In this document: in pieces, positions 1 through 8,419 of the stretch | Layout of the letters: every line of letters starts with the position of its first letter | How positions within the stretch are numbered: the first letter of the stretch is position 1 | Assembly: GCF_004054195.1 (NCBI RefSeq) | Contig: NZ_SBIW01000007.1 | Coordinates: 484,098 to 548,097, forward strand | Reading direction: 5' to 3' | DNA length: 64,000 bases | Origin: Mucilaginibacter gilvus | GTDB lineage: Bacteria > Bacteroidota > Bacteroidia > Sphingobacteriales > Sphingobacteriaceae | Notes under the pieces: generated by a model | Told to the model about the DNA's origin: nothing | Database searches by the model: none | The model's input: only the letters and a program-made list of their open reading frames with translations | Translations under genes and position numbers: made by a program

Positions 1-183
1 AGCAAAAAAGAGATAGTGATGGTAGGGGATACCCTGCAAACAGATATCTTAGGTGGCAACAAATTCGGGTTGGATACCGTTTTGGTATTATCCGGCAATA
101 CATTGGCCGCCGATGCCCAAAACAGGATGACCTCAACCGGCATTGTACCAACATATATTTGCGATTCGGCTGTAATAAGATAG
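1..183 (+). CDS. HAD-superfamily hydrolase, NagD-like (3' end only)
   Basis: Open frame from the first base to TAG at 181-183 (60 residues). It contains MVGDTLQTDILGG, the HAD motif IV region with the acidic pair that binds Mg, followed by KFGLDTVLVLSG, which is typical of the class IIA (NagD/PGP-like) sugar-phosphate phosphatases. The catalytic Asp and cap domain lie upstream of the window, so the substrate cannot be judged. It ends 7 bp before the GH43 gene and may be co-transcribed with it. Confidence 0.75.
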   Translation, partial: SKKEIVMVGDTLQTDILGGNKFGLDTVLVLSGNTLAADAQNRMTSTGIVPTYICDSAVIR

Positions 184-190
184 AACGACG

Positions 191-1246
191 ATGAAGTTAA
201 TAAGGTTTATTTTAGCATTGATAATAACAATAGGCGTAGCGAATATCATCTATGCCCAAGCTCCGTCAAAAAAAGCCTTCACAAATCCCTTATTGCCATC
301 AGGTGCGGACCCATGGGTAATCTACCACAACGGTTATTATTATTACACCAATTCCCTTCAGAACAAACTTAATATTTGGAAGACAAAAAATCTGGCCAAC
401 CTCGCATCGGCAGAAAAGAAAACGGTTTGGATACCACCAGCTAATACACAATATTCCAAAGAGCTTTGGGCGCCCGAACTACATTACCTCAACAATAAAT
501 GGTACATCTATTTTGCAGCAGATGATGGCAGTAACAATAGCCACCGCCTGTATGTGCTGGAAAATACTGCCGCCGATCCTTTAACCGGCACCTGGGAGTT
601 TAAAGGTAAAGTTGCCGATGCTACCGATAAATGGGCGATAGATGGCTCGGTATTTACACATAAAGGGCAGCTTTACATGATATGGGCCGGTTGGGAAGGC
701 GATGAGAACGGGCAGCAGGATCTTTACATAGCTAAGATGAAAAATCCTTATACCATTGACGGTTCGCGGGTAAAGATCTCCAGTCCGCATTACGATTGGG
801 AAAAGAACGGCGACCTGCATGATGCCGTGAACCCACCACATGTTAATGTGAACGAGGGCCCCGAGATATTAAAGCATGGCAATAAATTATTCCTCATCTA
901 TTCGGCCAGTGGCTGCTGGACAGATTTTTACGCTCTGGGTATGCTAACCGCATCGGCCAATAGCAACCTGCTGGACCCAGCATCGTGGACAAAATCGGCT
1001 GAACCGGTGTTCAAAAAATCTGAGGCGAATAGTGTTTATGCTCCCGGGCACAATGCTTTTTTTAAATCCCCAGATGGTACCGAGGATTGGATAATTTATC
1101 ATGCCAATTCAAAACCCGGGCAAGGCTGCGGCGGCTACCGCTCGCCGAGGATGCAAAAATTTAGCTGGAACAAAAACGGAACGCCAAATTTCGGCACACC
1201 CGTAAAGGAGAATACGCAATTGGCAATACCATCGCAACGTAAATAA
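191..1246 (+). CDS. secreted glycoside hydrolase family 43 protein
   Basis: 351 aa with a signal peptide (hydrophobic 5-22, cleavage near YAQ/AP) and a single five-bladed beta-propeller GH43 domain. The three expected acidic residues are visible: D40 in SGADPWV (general base), D151 in WAIDGSVF (pKa modulator) and E222 in NEGPEIL (acid). GH43 enzymes release arabinose or xylose from plant polysaccharides; most members with this look act as alpha-L-arabinofuranosidases, but the exact substrate cannot be read from sequence. No accessory CBM or C-terminal beta-sandwich is present. It is followed after 24 bp by an aldose epimerase, which fits export and sugar use in the periplasm. Confidence 0.9.
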   Translation: MKLIRFILALIITIGVANIIYAQAPSKKAFTNPLLPSGADPWVIYHNGYYYYTNSLQNKLNIWKTKNLANLASAEKKTVWIPPANTQYSKELWAPELHYLNNKWYIYFAADDGSNNSHRLYVLENTAADPLTGTWEFKGKVADATDKWAIDGSVFTHKGQLYMIWAGWEGDENGQQDLYIAKMKNPYTIDGSRVKISSPHYDWEKNGDLHDAVNPPHVNVNEGPEILKHGNKLFLIYSASGCWTDFYALGMLTASANSNLLDPASWTKSAEPVFKKSEANSVYAPGHNAFFKSPDGTEDWIIYHANSKPGQGCGGYRSPRMQKFSWNKNGTPNFGTPVKENTQLAIPSQRK

Positions 1247-1270
1247 TACATCCAATTACCATAAATCATT

Positions 1271-2443
1271 ATGCAAAACACCTTAAAAAAACCAACTTTG
1301 GCACTGACAATTGCCGGCAGCATTTTTTTTGCGGCCTGTAATCAATCTGCCCCAAAAAGTACTATCATGAGAGACAGCACATCTACCAAAACAACGGCTT
1401 TACCTGCCGCAACAGGCTTTGAACAAACCATCGACGGCAAAAAAACTGAGCTTTACGTTTTGAAGAATAAAAGCGGTGCCGAAGCTGCCATAACCAACTA
1501 TGGCGCGCATTTGGTAAGCCTGCTGGTACCCGATAAAAATGGCAAACTAACCGATGTTATTTTAGGCTTTGATGATATAGCCGGGTTCCAAAAAGCAGGC
1601 GGCGCTTATTACGGCGCAACTATTGGCCGCTACGGCAACCGTTTGGCAAAAGCCAAATTTATATTGGATGGCAAGGAGTATAAATTGTTCGCCAACAATG
1701 GCCCAAATACATTGCACGGCGGTAAAAAAGGCTTCGATAGCATGGTTTGGGATGCCAAACAAATTGATAGCAGCTCTATTGAACTTACTTACCTGTCTAA
1801 AGATATGGAAGAGGGTTTCCCTGGTAATTTAAAGGTTAAAGTGGTTTACACGTTAACTGATGATAACGCTGTAAAAATTACCTACGAAGCTTCTACCGAC
1901 AAAAAAACGGTGGTAAACCTAACCAACCACTCGTACTTTAACCTTAACGGGCAGGGTAGTGGCACCGCGCTTAATCATGTGGTACAAATTGATGCCGATG
2001 GTTACACCCCCGTTGATAGCATACTTATCCCAACCGGAAAAATTGAGCCGGTAAAAGGCACGCCATTTGATTTTACAACTGCTACCGCCATTGGCGCCCG
2101 GATTGAAACAGCTAACGAGCAATTAAAATTCGGTAAGGGGTACGATCATAACTTTGTACTGAAGAAACACGATATAAGCACCCCGATAGCTAACGCTGTT
2201 GGTGATAAAAGCGGCATTAAACTGGAAGTGTTTACAGAAGAGCCTGGGTTGCAATTTTATACCGGGAACTTCATGAATGGTAGCAACACGCTAAAGGGCG
2301 GTGCAAAAGATGAGCATCGCACCGCGTTCGCAATGGAAACCCAACATTACCCGGATTCTCCGAATCAGCCGAGCTTCCCGTCTACCATGTTAAAACCCGG
2401 TGCGGTATACAAAACGGTAACTATTTACAAGTTCTCGAAGTAA
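1271..2443 (+). CDS. galM: aldose 1-epimerase (mutarotase), lipoprotein
   Basis: 390 aa; interconverts alpha and beta anomers of aldoses such as galactose or arabinose. The N-terminus has a lipoprotein signal with lipobox FFAAC, so the protein is probably anchored in the periplasm or outer membrane, as is common for Bacteroidota mutarotases. Family motifs are present: NTLHGG (sugar-binding His), LTNHSYFNL (catalytic His) and TEEPGLQFYTGNF (catalytic Glu). It lies 24 bp after the GH43 gene on the same strand and is followed by a strong terminator, so the two probably form one transcript, with the epimerase processing the sugar the hydrolase releases. Confidence 0.93.
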   Translation: MQNTLKKPTLALTIAGSIFFAACNQSAPKSTIMRDSTSTKTTALPAATGFEQTIDGKKTELYVLKNKSGAEAAITNYGAHLVSLLVPDKNGKLTDVILGFDDIAGFQKAGGAYYGATIGRYGNRLAKAKFILDGKEYKLFANNGPNTLHGGKKGFDSMVWDAKQIDSSSIELTYLSKDMEEGFPGNLKVKVVYTLTDDNAVKITYEASTDKKTVVNLTNHSYFNLNGQGSGTALNHVVQIDADGYTPVDSILIPTGKIEPVKGTPFDFTTATAIGARIETANEQLKFGKGYDHNFVLKKHDISTPIANAVGDKSGIKLEVFTEEPGLQFYTGNFMNGSNTLKGGAKDEHRTAFAMETQHYPDSPNQPSFPSTMLKPGAVYKTVTIYKFSK

Positions 2444-2468
2444 ACGGCCACGATTTTCAATAATCAAA

Positions 2469-2530
2469 GCGGATTTTACGAGTTTTAGAAGAGCGAACTG
2501 CAAATCTAAATCCGTAAAATTCGCTTTTTT
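2469..2530 (+). terminator. intrinsic terminator after galM
   Basis: Twelve-base arms at 2469-2480 and 2512-2524 (GCGGATTTTACG against CCGTAAAATTCGC) pair almost perfectly and are followed by a T run. The position, 26 bp after the galM stop and before the moaA promoter, separates the sugar and molybdopterin units. Confidence 0.75.
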
Positions 2531-2580
2531 TGTGAGCACAATCGCCTAATAATTCTACATGCTATCAACAATTCAATCGT

Positions 2581-2588
2581 TATCTTTG
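2581..2588 (+). promoter_or_regulatory. putative -7 box (TATCTTTG) for moaA
   Basis: Matches the Bacteroidota -7 consensus TAnnTTTG and lies 57 bp before the moaA start. No clear TTG -33 element is seen at the usual distance, so this is a consensus match only. Confidence 0.45.
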
Positions 2589-2644
2589 TATATGCCTCCC
2601 AAACTGTTGCCCGGTACTATTGTTGAATTTTAACACATACGCGT

Positions 2645-3634
2645 TTGTTATTAGATAATCACGGCAGAAGAATTACTTACCTGCGCCTGGCGGTAACCGA
2701 TAAGTGTAACCTGCGCTGCTTTTATTGTATGCCGGAAGAGGGCCTCAACTGGCTAAGTCGCGCCGAACTCATGACTTACGAGGAGATGCTGCGTGTTTGC
2801 GAACTGCTGGTTAAAATGGGCATCGATAAGATCCGCATAACAGGTGGCGAACCTTTTGTACGGAAGGATATTATGCAGCTGCTAACCGCGATATCCAAAC
2901 TCGATGGTTTAAAAGAGTTAAGCTTGACCACCAATGGTGTTTTAACCGCACCGCATGTTTCGGAACTAAAGGCAATTGGTGTGCGTTCTGTAAACCTGAG
3001 TTTGGACACCCTGGATGCCGGTCGCTTTTTTGCTATCACCCGTCGCGATGAGTTTGCAAACGTGATGGATACGATGCACGAATTGCTGAAACACGACATA
3101 GAGGTGAAAATAAACACGGTTGTGATGGCCGGTAAGAATACGCAGGATATCATCCCCCTGGTGGAACTAACCAAGGCATTACCTGTAAGCGTACGCTTTA
3201 TAGAAGAAATGCCCTTTAATGGCGATGGGCACAGCTACAGCGGCGCACTTTGGGATTACGTCCGCATCTTCGATGAGATCAGGAACGTTTATCCTGACAT
3301 TCAAAAAATACCAGACCCGTTATATTCTACGGCTTATAATTATCAAATTCCCGGACACTCGGGCAGCATAGGCATCATTGCGGCTTACTCCCGCACATTT
3401 TGCGGTACTTGCAACCGGATCCGCATTACGCCGCAGGGAACGCTGAAGAATTGTTTATATGACGATGGCGTATTGAACATAAAAGACCTGATGCGCGACG
3501 GGAAAAGTAACACATCTATTGTAGATTCTCTGCGGGTTGCCTTTAACAGCCGGGAAAAAGACGGTTGGGCGGCCGAACGCAAGCGCAAGGAAAACCCGAA
3601 CTTTCATGAATCGATGGCTACCATTGGTGGCTAA
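2645..3634 (+). CDS. moaA: GTP 3',8-cyclase MoaA
   Basis: 329 aa radical-SAM enzyme that converts GTP to 3',8-cyclo-GTP, the first step of molybdopterin synthesis. The N-terminal cluster motif C21-x3-C25-x2-C28 (DKCNLRCFYCMP) and the C-terminal second cluster FCGTC...KNC are both intact, with the GGEPF SAM-binding motif at about 67-71. Translation starts at TTG (2645) because no ATG precedes the conserved GRRITYLRLAVTD segment. It heads the + strand Moco operon; moeA starts 13 bp after its stop. Confidence 0.97.
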   Translation: MLLDNHGRRITYLRLAVTDKCNLRCFYCMPEEGLNWLSRAELMTYEEMLRVCELLVKMGIDKIRITGGEPFVRKDIMQLLTAISKLDGLKELSLTTNGVLTAPHVSELKAIGVRSVNLSLDTLDAGRFFAITRRDEFANVMDTMHELLKHDIEVKINTVVMAGKNTQDIIPLVELTKALPVSVRFIEEMPFNGDGHSYSGALWDYVRIFDEIRNVYPDIQKIPDPLYSTAYNYQIPGHSGSIGIIAAYSRTFCGTCNRIRITPQGTLKNCLYDDGVLNIKDLMRDGKSNTSIVDSLRVAFNSREKDGWAAERKRKENPNFHESMATIGG

Positions 3635-3647
3635 AATACCTGAGGAT

Positions 3648-4841
3648 ATGACAACGGTAGAACAAGCCGAAAAAATAGTACTTGCCCAGCTAACAGACTA
3701 CGGCACGGAAGCCGTGCCTTTTGAACAGGCCCTTGGCCAGGTATTGGCGGAGGATCTACTCGCCGACCGCGACCTGCCGCCATTCAACCGTGTAACGATG
3801 GATGGAATTGCCATATCCTTTAAAGCGATAGAAGAGGGTATCAATACGTTTCATATCAAGGCTACGCAAGCCGCAGGCGATGAGCCGGTGGGTATTGAGG
3901 ATAATGACCTTTGCATCGAGATCATGACTGGTGCGGCCCTGCATCCTTCACTTGATACGGTTATCCGTTACGAAGATTTGGAGATCCGCAACAGCCTTGC
4001 AGCCCTAACTATCCATACTATAAAAAAAGGCCAGAACATCCATTTTAAAGGGAAAGACAAACAAGCGGGGAATGTTGTAGCTACCGCGAGCCAAAAGGTA
4101 ACTCCGGCTATTATAAGTCTTGCGGCATCAGTTGGCAAAAGCGAGTTGCTGGTTAGGAAACCGCCCAGGGTAGTTGTTATTTCTTCCGGGGATGAATTGG
4201 TTGATGTAAACGATACGCCAACAACCTACCAGATAAGGCGCTCCAATAACTATACCATCAAAGCGGCGTTAACCAACCACGGCCTGCATGCCGAGATTTT
4301 GCACATTCCTGATAACCCGGAGATAACGCGGGAGCAGATAGCTACTTGCCTGCAAAATTACGACGTGATATTGCTAAGCGGCGGTATCAGCATGGGTAAG
4401 TTTGATTATATCCCAAAGGCTTTGGAAGAATTGCAGGTAAATAAACTGTTCCATAAGGTGGCACAACGGCCCGGCAAGCCTTTTTGGTTTGGCAGACACG
4501 ATAATGGTGCCTTGGTATTCGCGTTTCCGGGTAATCCTGTAGCTACATTTATGTGCCTGCACAGGTACTTTTTATTATGGCTGGATGCAACACTTGGTTT
4601 GCCAAGTAAAGCGCCTGTTTATGCTGTTTTAGACCGCTATTTTGATTTTCAGCCCCAACTGCAATATTTTCTGCAGGTAAAACTGAATTTTACCAATCAG
4701 GGCCAGTTGATGGCAACCCCCATAGAAGGCAACGGCTCGGGCGATTTTGCTAACTTAGCAGATACCGATGCTTTTATGGAACTACCAATGGAAACGAATG
4801 ACTTTAAAAGAGGCGACGTGTACAAAGTTTGGACATTTTAG
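3648..4841 (+). CDS. moeA: molybdopterin molybdenumtransferase MoeA
   Basis: About 397 aa. Inserts molybdate into adenylylated molybdopterin to give Moco. Typical features are the DRDLPPFNRVTMDG segment, SSGDEL and LLSGGISMGKFDY, which form the substrate pocket, and AFPGNPVA near the end. The frame is open from 3537, overlapping moaA, but ATG 3648 places the N-terminus at MTTVEQAEKIVL, the usual MoeA start, just after the moaA stop. The gene sits between moaA and moaC, consistent with one operon. Confidence 0.95.
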   Translation: MTTVEQAEKIVLAQLTDYGTEAVPFEQALGQVLAEDLLADRDLPPFNRVTMDGIAISFKAIEEGINTFHIKATQAAGDEPVGIEDNDLCIEIMTGAALHPSLDTVIRYEDLEIRNSLAALTIHTIKKGQNIHFKGKDKQAGNVVATASQKVTPAIISLAASVGKSELLVRKPPRVVVISSGDELVDVNDTPTTYQIRRSNNYTIKAALTNHGLHAEILHIPDNPEITREQIATCLQNYDVILLSGGISMGKFDYIPKALEELQVNKLFHKVAQRPGKPFWFGRHDNGALVFAFPGNPVATFMCLHRYFLLWLDATLGLPSKAPVYAVLDRYFDFQPQLQYFLQVKLNFTNQGQLMATPIEGNGSGDFANLADTDAFMELPMETNDFKRGDVYKVWTF

Positions 4842-4863
4842 CGATAATCAGCGAAATCAAAAA

Positions 4864-4918
4864 ATCGGTGTAATCCAAATAATATAATCGGTGTAATCAA
4901 TCATTAATCTGTGGAATC
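4864..4918 (+). repeat. three copies of a 12-bp word before and into moaC
   Basis: ATCGGTGTAATC occurs at 4864-4875 and 4887-4898, and the variant ATCTGTGGAATC at 4907-4918. The third copy contains the moaC GTG start codon (4911). The stretch between moeA and moaC looks like a word-repeat intergenic element of the kind seen elsewhere in this window. Confidence 0.7.
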
Positions 4919-5390
4919 AAAACTAAGTCATTTAGATAAGCAGGATAACCCTACTATGGTAGATGTATCGGCAAAGCAGCCTACCTATCGTACAGCGACA
5001 GCGCAGAGTATTGTGGTGCTGCCCGGCGAAGTTTTGCAGCATTTAACAGACGGTGAGCTGCAAACAAAAAAAGGCGCGGTGTTCCAAACGGCCATTATAG
5101 CGGGTATTATGGCGGCAAAAAAAACGGGGGATTTAATCCCGCTATGTCATCCCATCGGAATGGATAATTGCCAGGTTTACATTAAGTTAAACACAGATAA
5201 TGAAGTTGTAATTGAGTGCATAGCCAGTATCACCGCCAAAACAGGTATCGAGATGGAGGCGCTTGTTGGTGCATCTATAGCGGCTTTAACGGTGTATGAT
5301 ATGTGCAAGGCAATGAGCCACGATATTGTGATCAAAGAAACTAAACTCATCTCAAAAACAGGAGGGAAGCGTGACTTTAAAAGAGCATAA
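4911..5390 (+). CDS. moaC: cyclic pyranopterin monophosphate synthase MoaC
   Basis: 159 aa, the normal MoaC length. Acts after MoaA, converting 3',8-cyclo-GTP to cyclic pyranopterin monophosphate. Conserved LSHLDKQDNPTMVDVS at the start, LIPLCHPI (active-site region) and TGIEMEALVGASIAALTVYDMCK are all present. The start is GTG 4911; no ATG lies upstream in frame, and the first four codons come from an intergenic repeat. It overlaps the next gene by 20 bp, implying translational coupling. Confidence 0.96.
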   Translation: MESKLSHLDKQDNPTMVDVSAKQPTYRTATAQSIVVLPGEVLQHLTDGELQTKKGAVFQTAIIAGIMAAKKTGDLIPLCHPIGMDNCQVYIKLNTDNEVVIECIASITAKTGIEMEALVGASIAALTVYDMCKAMSHDIVIKETKLISKTGGKRDFKRA

Positions 5391-6552
5391 AAAACATACA
5401 GTCATCGCCCGCCCCGCCAACGGAAATTTCGGCCGGAACGAATGGGCCATTTTAGGTGGGCCATGCACGGTTGTTAAAGTTTTGGCAGATCGTATCATCT
5501 CGGCCTTATCGACGAAATACCAATGCGCTTATGCCGATACCTCGCATAACGATGATTTGATCCAACTCCCTGGAAGGTTAACAAGTGGTGCAGCATTAGA
5601 ATATACCGATCAGCTTAATTTTTGCCAGTTGAATTATAAAGTGCCCTTAATCGCGTTCAAGCAGCGCCAGCTATTCGCGGAGATGGACCTGGTTTTGGTG
5701 AACGGTAATCACCAGCAAGCCAAGGAGCAGGTTTTGATTATCGATATCAATAAAAGAGCTTCATTGCAGAAAAGAGTGGGACAACTTTCCAATGTGACCA
5801 TGATATTGCTGGCCGATAATGCCGATGAGGTTTTCGATTTTGTAAAGGATGCTGTGCCCAACTGGCGGGAATTGCCAACCTATAAATTAAACGACGGTAC
5901 CGCCCAGATCATTAACTTTTTTCAGTCGAGATTACAGAGTGCCAAACCGGTATTAAATGGCCTGGTACTGGCGGGGGGCAAAAGCGCCCGCATGGGAGTA
6001 GATAAAGGCGCGTTAAATTGGTACGGCAAAGAGCAACGCTACTATATGGCTGATCTGCTACACGATTTTTGCAGCGAAGTGTTTATTTCCTGCCGGGACG
6101 AAGATCAGAAACAGGAGATAGATGCAGAATACGTAACGCTTACAGATACCTTCACTGGCTTAGGTCCGTATGGGGCCATACTTTCCGCCTTTCGCCAAAA
6201 TCCCGAAGCAGCATGGCTGGTAATTGCCTGTGATATGCCATTAGTTGATGAGGGAATCTTACAGCATCTTACCAATAATCGCAGTGTAAAACATATCGGC
6301 ACAGCTTACCACAGCGAGGTGACCAATTTCCCCGAGCCGTTAATAACCATTTGGGAACCAAAATCTTATCCGGCTTTGCTTCAATTTTTAGCGCAGGGGT
6401 ATTCCTGCCCGCGCAAGGTGCTTATCAATTCGGATATTAACCTTTTACAGGTGCCCGATGCGGAGGCATTGTCGAACGTAAATACTCCCGAAGAGATGGA
6501 CAGGGTAAAGCGCATTATTCATAATAAAACCGCCCAAACCGATGCATCCTGA
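5371..6552 (+). CDS. mobA: molybdenum cofactor guanylyltransferase MobA with extra N-terminal domain
   Basis: 393 aa. The C-terminal half (about 195-393) is a MobA nucleotidyltransferase: LAGGKSARMGVDKG binds GTP and ACDMPLV holds the metal-binding Asp. It joins GMP to Moco to form the MGD cofactor used by formate-dehydrogenase-type enzymes, which fits the fdhF-like gene downstream. The first ~190 residues are an additional domain; WAILGGPCTVVKVLADRI aligns by position with the MobB P-loop but lacks the GKT signature, so it may be a degenerate MobB-like domain (inference). GTG start 5371 with ggaggg at 5361-5366; overlaps moaC by 20 bp and moeB by 11 bp. Confidence 0.88.
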   Translation: MTLKEHKKHTVIARPANGNFGRNEWAILGGPCTVVKVLADRIISALSTKYQCAYADTSHNDDLIQLPGRLTSGAALEYTDQLNFCQLNYKVPLIAFKQRQLFAEMDLVLVNGNHQQAKEQVLIIDINKRASLQKRVGQLSNVTMILLADNADEVFDFVKDAVPNWRELPTYKLNDGTAQIINFFQSRLQSAKPVLNGLVLAGGKSARMGVDKGALNWYGKEQRYYMADLLHDFCSEVFISCRDEDQKQEIDAEYVTLTDTFTGLGPYGAILSAFRQNPEAAWLVIACDMPLVDEGILQHLTNNRSVKHIGTAYHSEVTNFPEPLITIWEPKSYPALLQFLAQGYSCPRKVLINSDINLLQVPDAEALSNVNTPEEMDRVKRIIHNKTAQTDAS

Positions 6553-7585
6553 CCTGCAACGATATAGTTGCCAGATAGCATTGCCGGGTTTTAACGAGGC
6601 GGCACAACAAAGGTTGAGCGATGCCAGGGTACTTATTATTGGTGCCGGGGGCTTGGGCTGCCCGGCCGCGCAATATTTGGCATCCAGCGGGGTGGGTACT
6701 TTAGGTATCGCCGATTATGATACCGTATCCGTTAGTAACCTGCACCGCCAGATCCTGTACGACCCGGATGATGCGGGTAAGCAAAAGGCGCTTATTGCCT
6801 GCGAGCGGTTATTACGACAAAATCCGGAGATCGAACTTGTACCACATGTAGATAAGATTACATCAGAAAACGTGCTGCAAGTAATTGATGATTATGATAT
6901 TATAGTGGACGGGACGGATAATTTTGAGACGCGCTATCTCATCAATGATGCGTGTGTACTACTGGGCAAACCGGTTGTTTACGGCGCTATTTACCAGTAT
7001 GAGGGGCAGGTTGCGGTGTGGAATATACCAAATGAAGACAGTACCCGTACACCCAACTACCGCGACCTTTATCCAAAGGTAGATGCATCACAGATCCCCA
7101 ATTGCTCGGTAGGGGGCGTTATTCCTACATTGGCGGGCATTATTGGAAGCATGCAGGCGAATGAGGTGATCAAATACATCACCCAAACAGGAGAATTACT
7201 GGCAGGGAAGGTATTGATGTTTGATGCCCACAACATGCAGAGCCGGATCATCAAGATCGGAAGCATCACAAAAACGAACATCACTACCCTTCAGCCAACC
7301 ATAGAAATATCGGTTATCAACCAAAGCGATCTGCAAAAAGGACTCAATGATAAAACTATCCAACTGATCGATGTCCGTACGCTGCAAGAGCGCGACCTGT
7401 ACGACATTGGCGGCGAACATATTCCCCTGGATGAACTGGAAGAGAATCTGAATCTGCTACGGCCCGATAAGACTATAGTTTTTTATTGCGCGACAGGCAA
7501 GCGAAGCGGAGAAGCTGTTAAGCTGGTGAATAAATTAAACCCTGAGCTAAGGGCATTATCTTTAAAAGACGGTATTGGGAATTAG
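6542..7585 (+). CDS. moeB: MoeB/ThiF-type adenylyltransferase fused to rhodanese
   Basis: 347 aa. Residues 1-245 are an E1-like domain: GAGGLGCPAAQYLA binds ATP, followed by DYDTVSVSNLHRQ and DGTDNFETRYLIND. Residues 270-345 are a rhodanese domain with VFYCATGKRSG carrying the sulfur-accepting Cys. It would adenylate the MoaD C-terminus and deliver sulfur to it. Unusually, the two zinc CxxC pairs of E. coli MoeB are absent: the first site reads PNYRDLYP instead of PCYRCLFP, and there is no pair after DAHNMQSR. Last gene of the + strand Moco operon, convergent with moaE. Confidence 0.92.
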   Translation: MHPDLQRYSCQIALPGFNEAAQQRLSDARVLIIGAGGLGCPAAQYLASSGVGTLGIADYDTVSVSNLHRQILYDPDDAGKQKALIACERLLRQNPEIELVPHVDKITSENVLQVIDDYDIIVDGTDNFETRYLINDACVLLGKPVVYGAIYQYEGQVAVWNIPNEDSTRTPNYRDLYPKVDASQIPNCSVGGVIPTLAGIIGSMQANEVIKYITQTGELLAGKVLMFDAHNMQSRIIKIGSITKTNITTLQPTIEISVINQSDLQKGLNDKTIQLIDVRTLQERDLYDIGGEHIPLDELEENLNLLRPDKTIVFYCATGKRSGEAVKLVNKLNPELRALSLKDGIGN

Positions 7586-7649
7586 TTAATGTCCTACCTG
7601 CATCGAAATCCCACTAATCGTAAAAATCCGCTTAATCCCGGTTCTGAGA

Positions 7650-8069
7650 TTACGGATGCGCCGCTACCCATACCTCGCCATCCTCAAATACCTCTTTTTT
7701 CCAGATAGGCACTGTTTCTTTCAGGGTATCTATAATATAACGGCAAGCCTCAAATGCAGCTGCGCGGTGGGCTGCCGATACTGCGATAATAACCGGTATT
7801 TCGCCTACAGCTAACACGCCCGTACGGTGATGGATCAGGATCTTTTGAACCGGCCAGTTATCAAAAGCTTGTTGAGCTATCTTTTCCATCTCTTTGATAG
7901 CCATTTGATTATAGGCTTCAAACTCAAGGCAGACTACGGTTTTACCCTTGGTCATATCCCGCACCGTCCCAATAAAAACATCTATCCCGCCTGAATGCGG
8001 CGACATGATCCAATCTATGCAGGATTGAACATTTAACGGCTCGGTATGTATCTCTATTTGTGTGTTCAT
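7650..8069 (-). CDS. moaE: molybdopterin synthase catalytic subunit MoaE
   Basis: 139 aa. Large subunit of molybdopterin synthase, which adds the dithiolene sulfurs to cPMP. GTVRDMTKGK, LEFEAYNQMA, HHRTGVLAVGE and VPIWKKEVFEDGE with the catalytic Lys residues are all recognisable. The frame can be read from GTG 8081, but ATG 8069 sits 6 nt after GGAGG (embedded in the last codons of moaD) and is chosen. Directly follows moaD on the minus strand. Confidence 0.95.
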   Translation of the reverse strand: MNTQIEIHTEPLNVQSCIDWIMSPHSGGIDVFIGTVRDMTKGKTVVCLEFEAYNQMAIKEMEKIAQQAFDNWPVQKILIHHRTGVLAVGEIPVIIAVSAAHRAAAFEACRYIIDTLKETVPIWKKEVFEDGEVWVAAHP

Positions 8070-8070
8070 T

Positions 8071-8313
8071 TTATCCTCCACTTACCGGTGGTATAACGGC
8101 TATTTCATCATGCTCTGTAATTAAGCCTGCATCATCGGCATATTCGTTATTAACAGCCACCATGTAGCTGGCTAACTGTTTTAAACGGGGGTAAGCGGTT
8201 TCTAATTGCGTTTTCAGCTGCTTGGTCGTAGCATTTTCATCCAGCTCGATACTAATGGTACTTCCCCCAAAAATATCCTTGGCTATGCCGAAAGCGAGTA
8301 TTTTGATATTCAT
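8071..8313 (-). CDS. moaD: molybdopterin synthase sulfur carrier MoaD
   Basis: 80 aa, beta-grasp ubiquitin-like fold. The C-terminus PPVSGG carries the Gly-Gly tail that is adenylated by MoeB and converted to thiocarboxylate. Start ATG 8313 (MNIKILAFG) gives the family length; ATG 8316 is equally possible and the longer frame to 8397 has no homologous look. Its last codons (GGT GGA GGA TAA) double as the ribosome binding site of moaE. Divergent from fdhD with a 106-bp shared intergenic region. Confidence 0.93.
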   Translation of the reverse strand: MNIKILAFGIAKDIFGGSTISIELDENATTKQLKTQLETAYPRLKQLASYMVAVNNEYADDAGLITEHDEIAVIPPVSGG

Positions 8314-8408
8314 CATAACAGGATGCAAATATGCAACAATCTTGTTTATAAGAAGAAATACGCCCATTGGTTGTTTCAAATAACAGAACAAACCCATCCG
8401 CTAAATTG

Positions 8409-8416
8409 TATATTTG
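8409..8416 (+). promoter_or_regulatory. putative -7 box (TATATTTG) for fdhD
   Basis: Exact TAnnTTTG match ending 3 nt before the fdhD ATG (8420). If used, the transcript would begin at or within a few bases of the start codon, that is, leaderless. No good -33 TTG is evident. Confidence 0.4.
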
Positions 8417-8419
8417 ATT

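Noticed and set aside
3537..3647. moeA extension overlapping moaA
   Set aside because: The added residues are the moaA C-terminal sequence in another frame and do not resemble MoeA; ATG 3648 fits the family.
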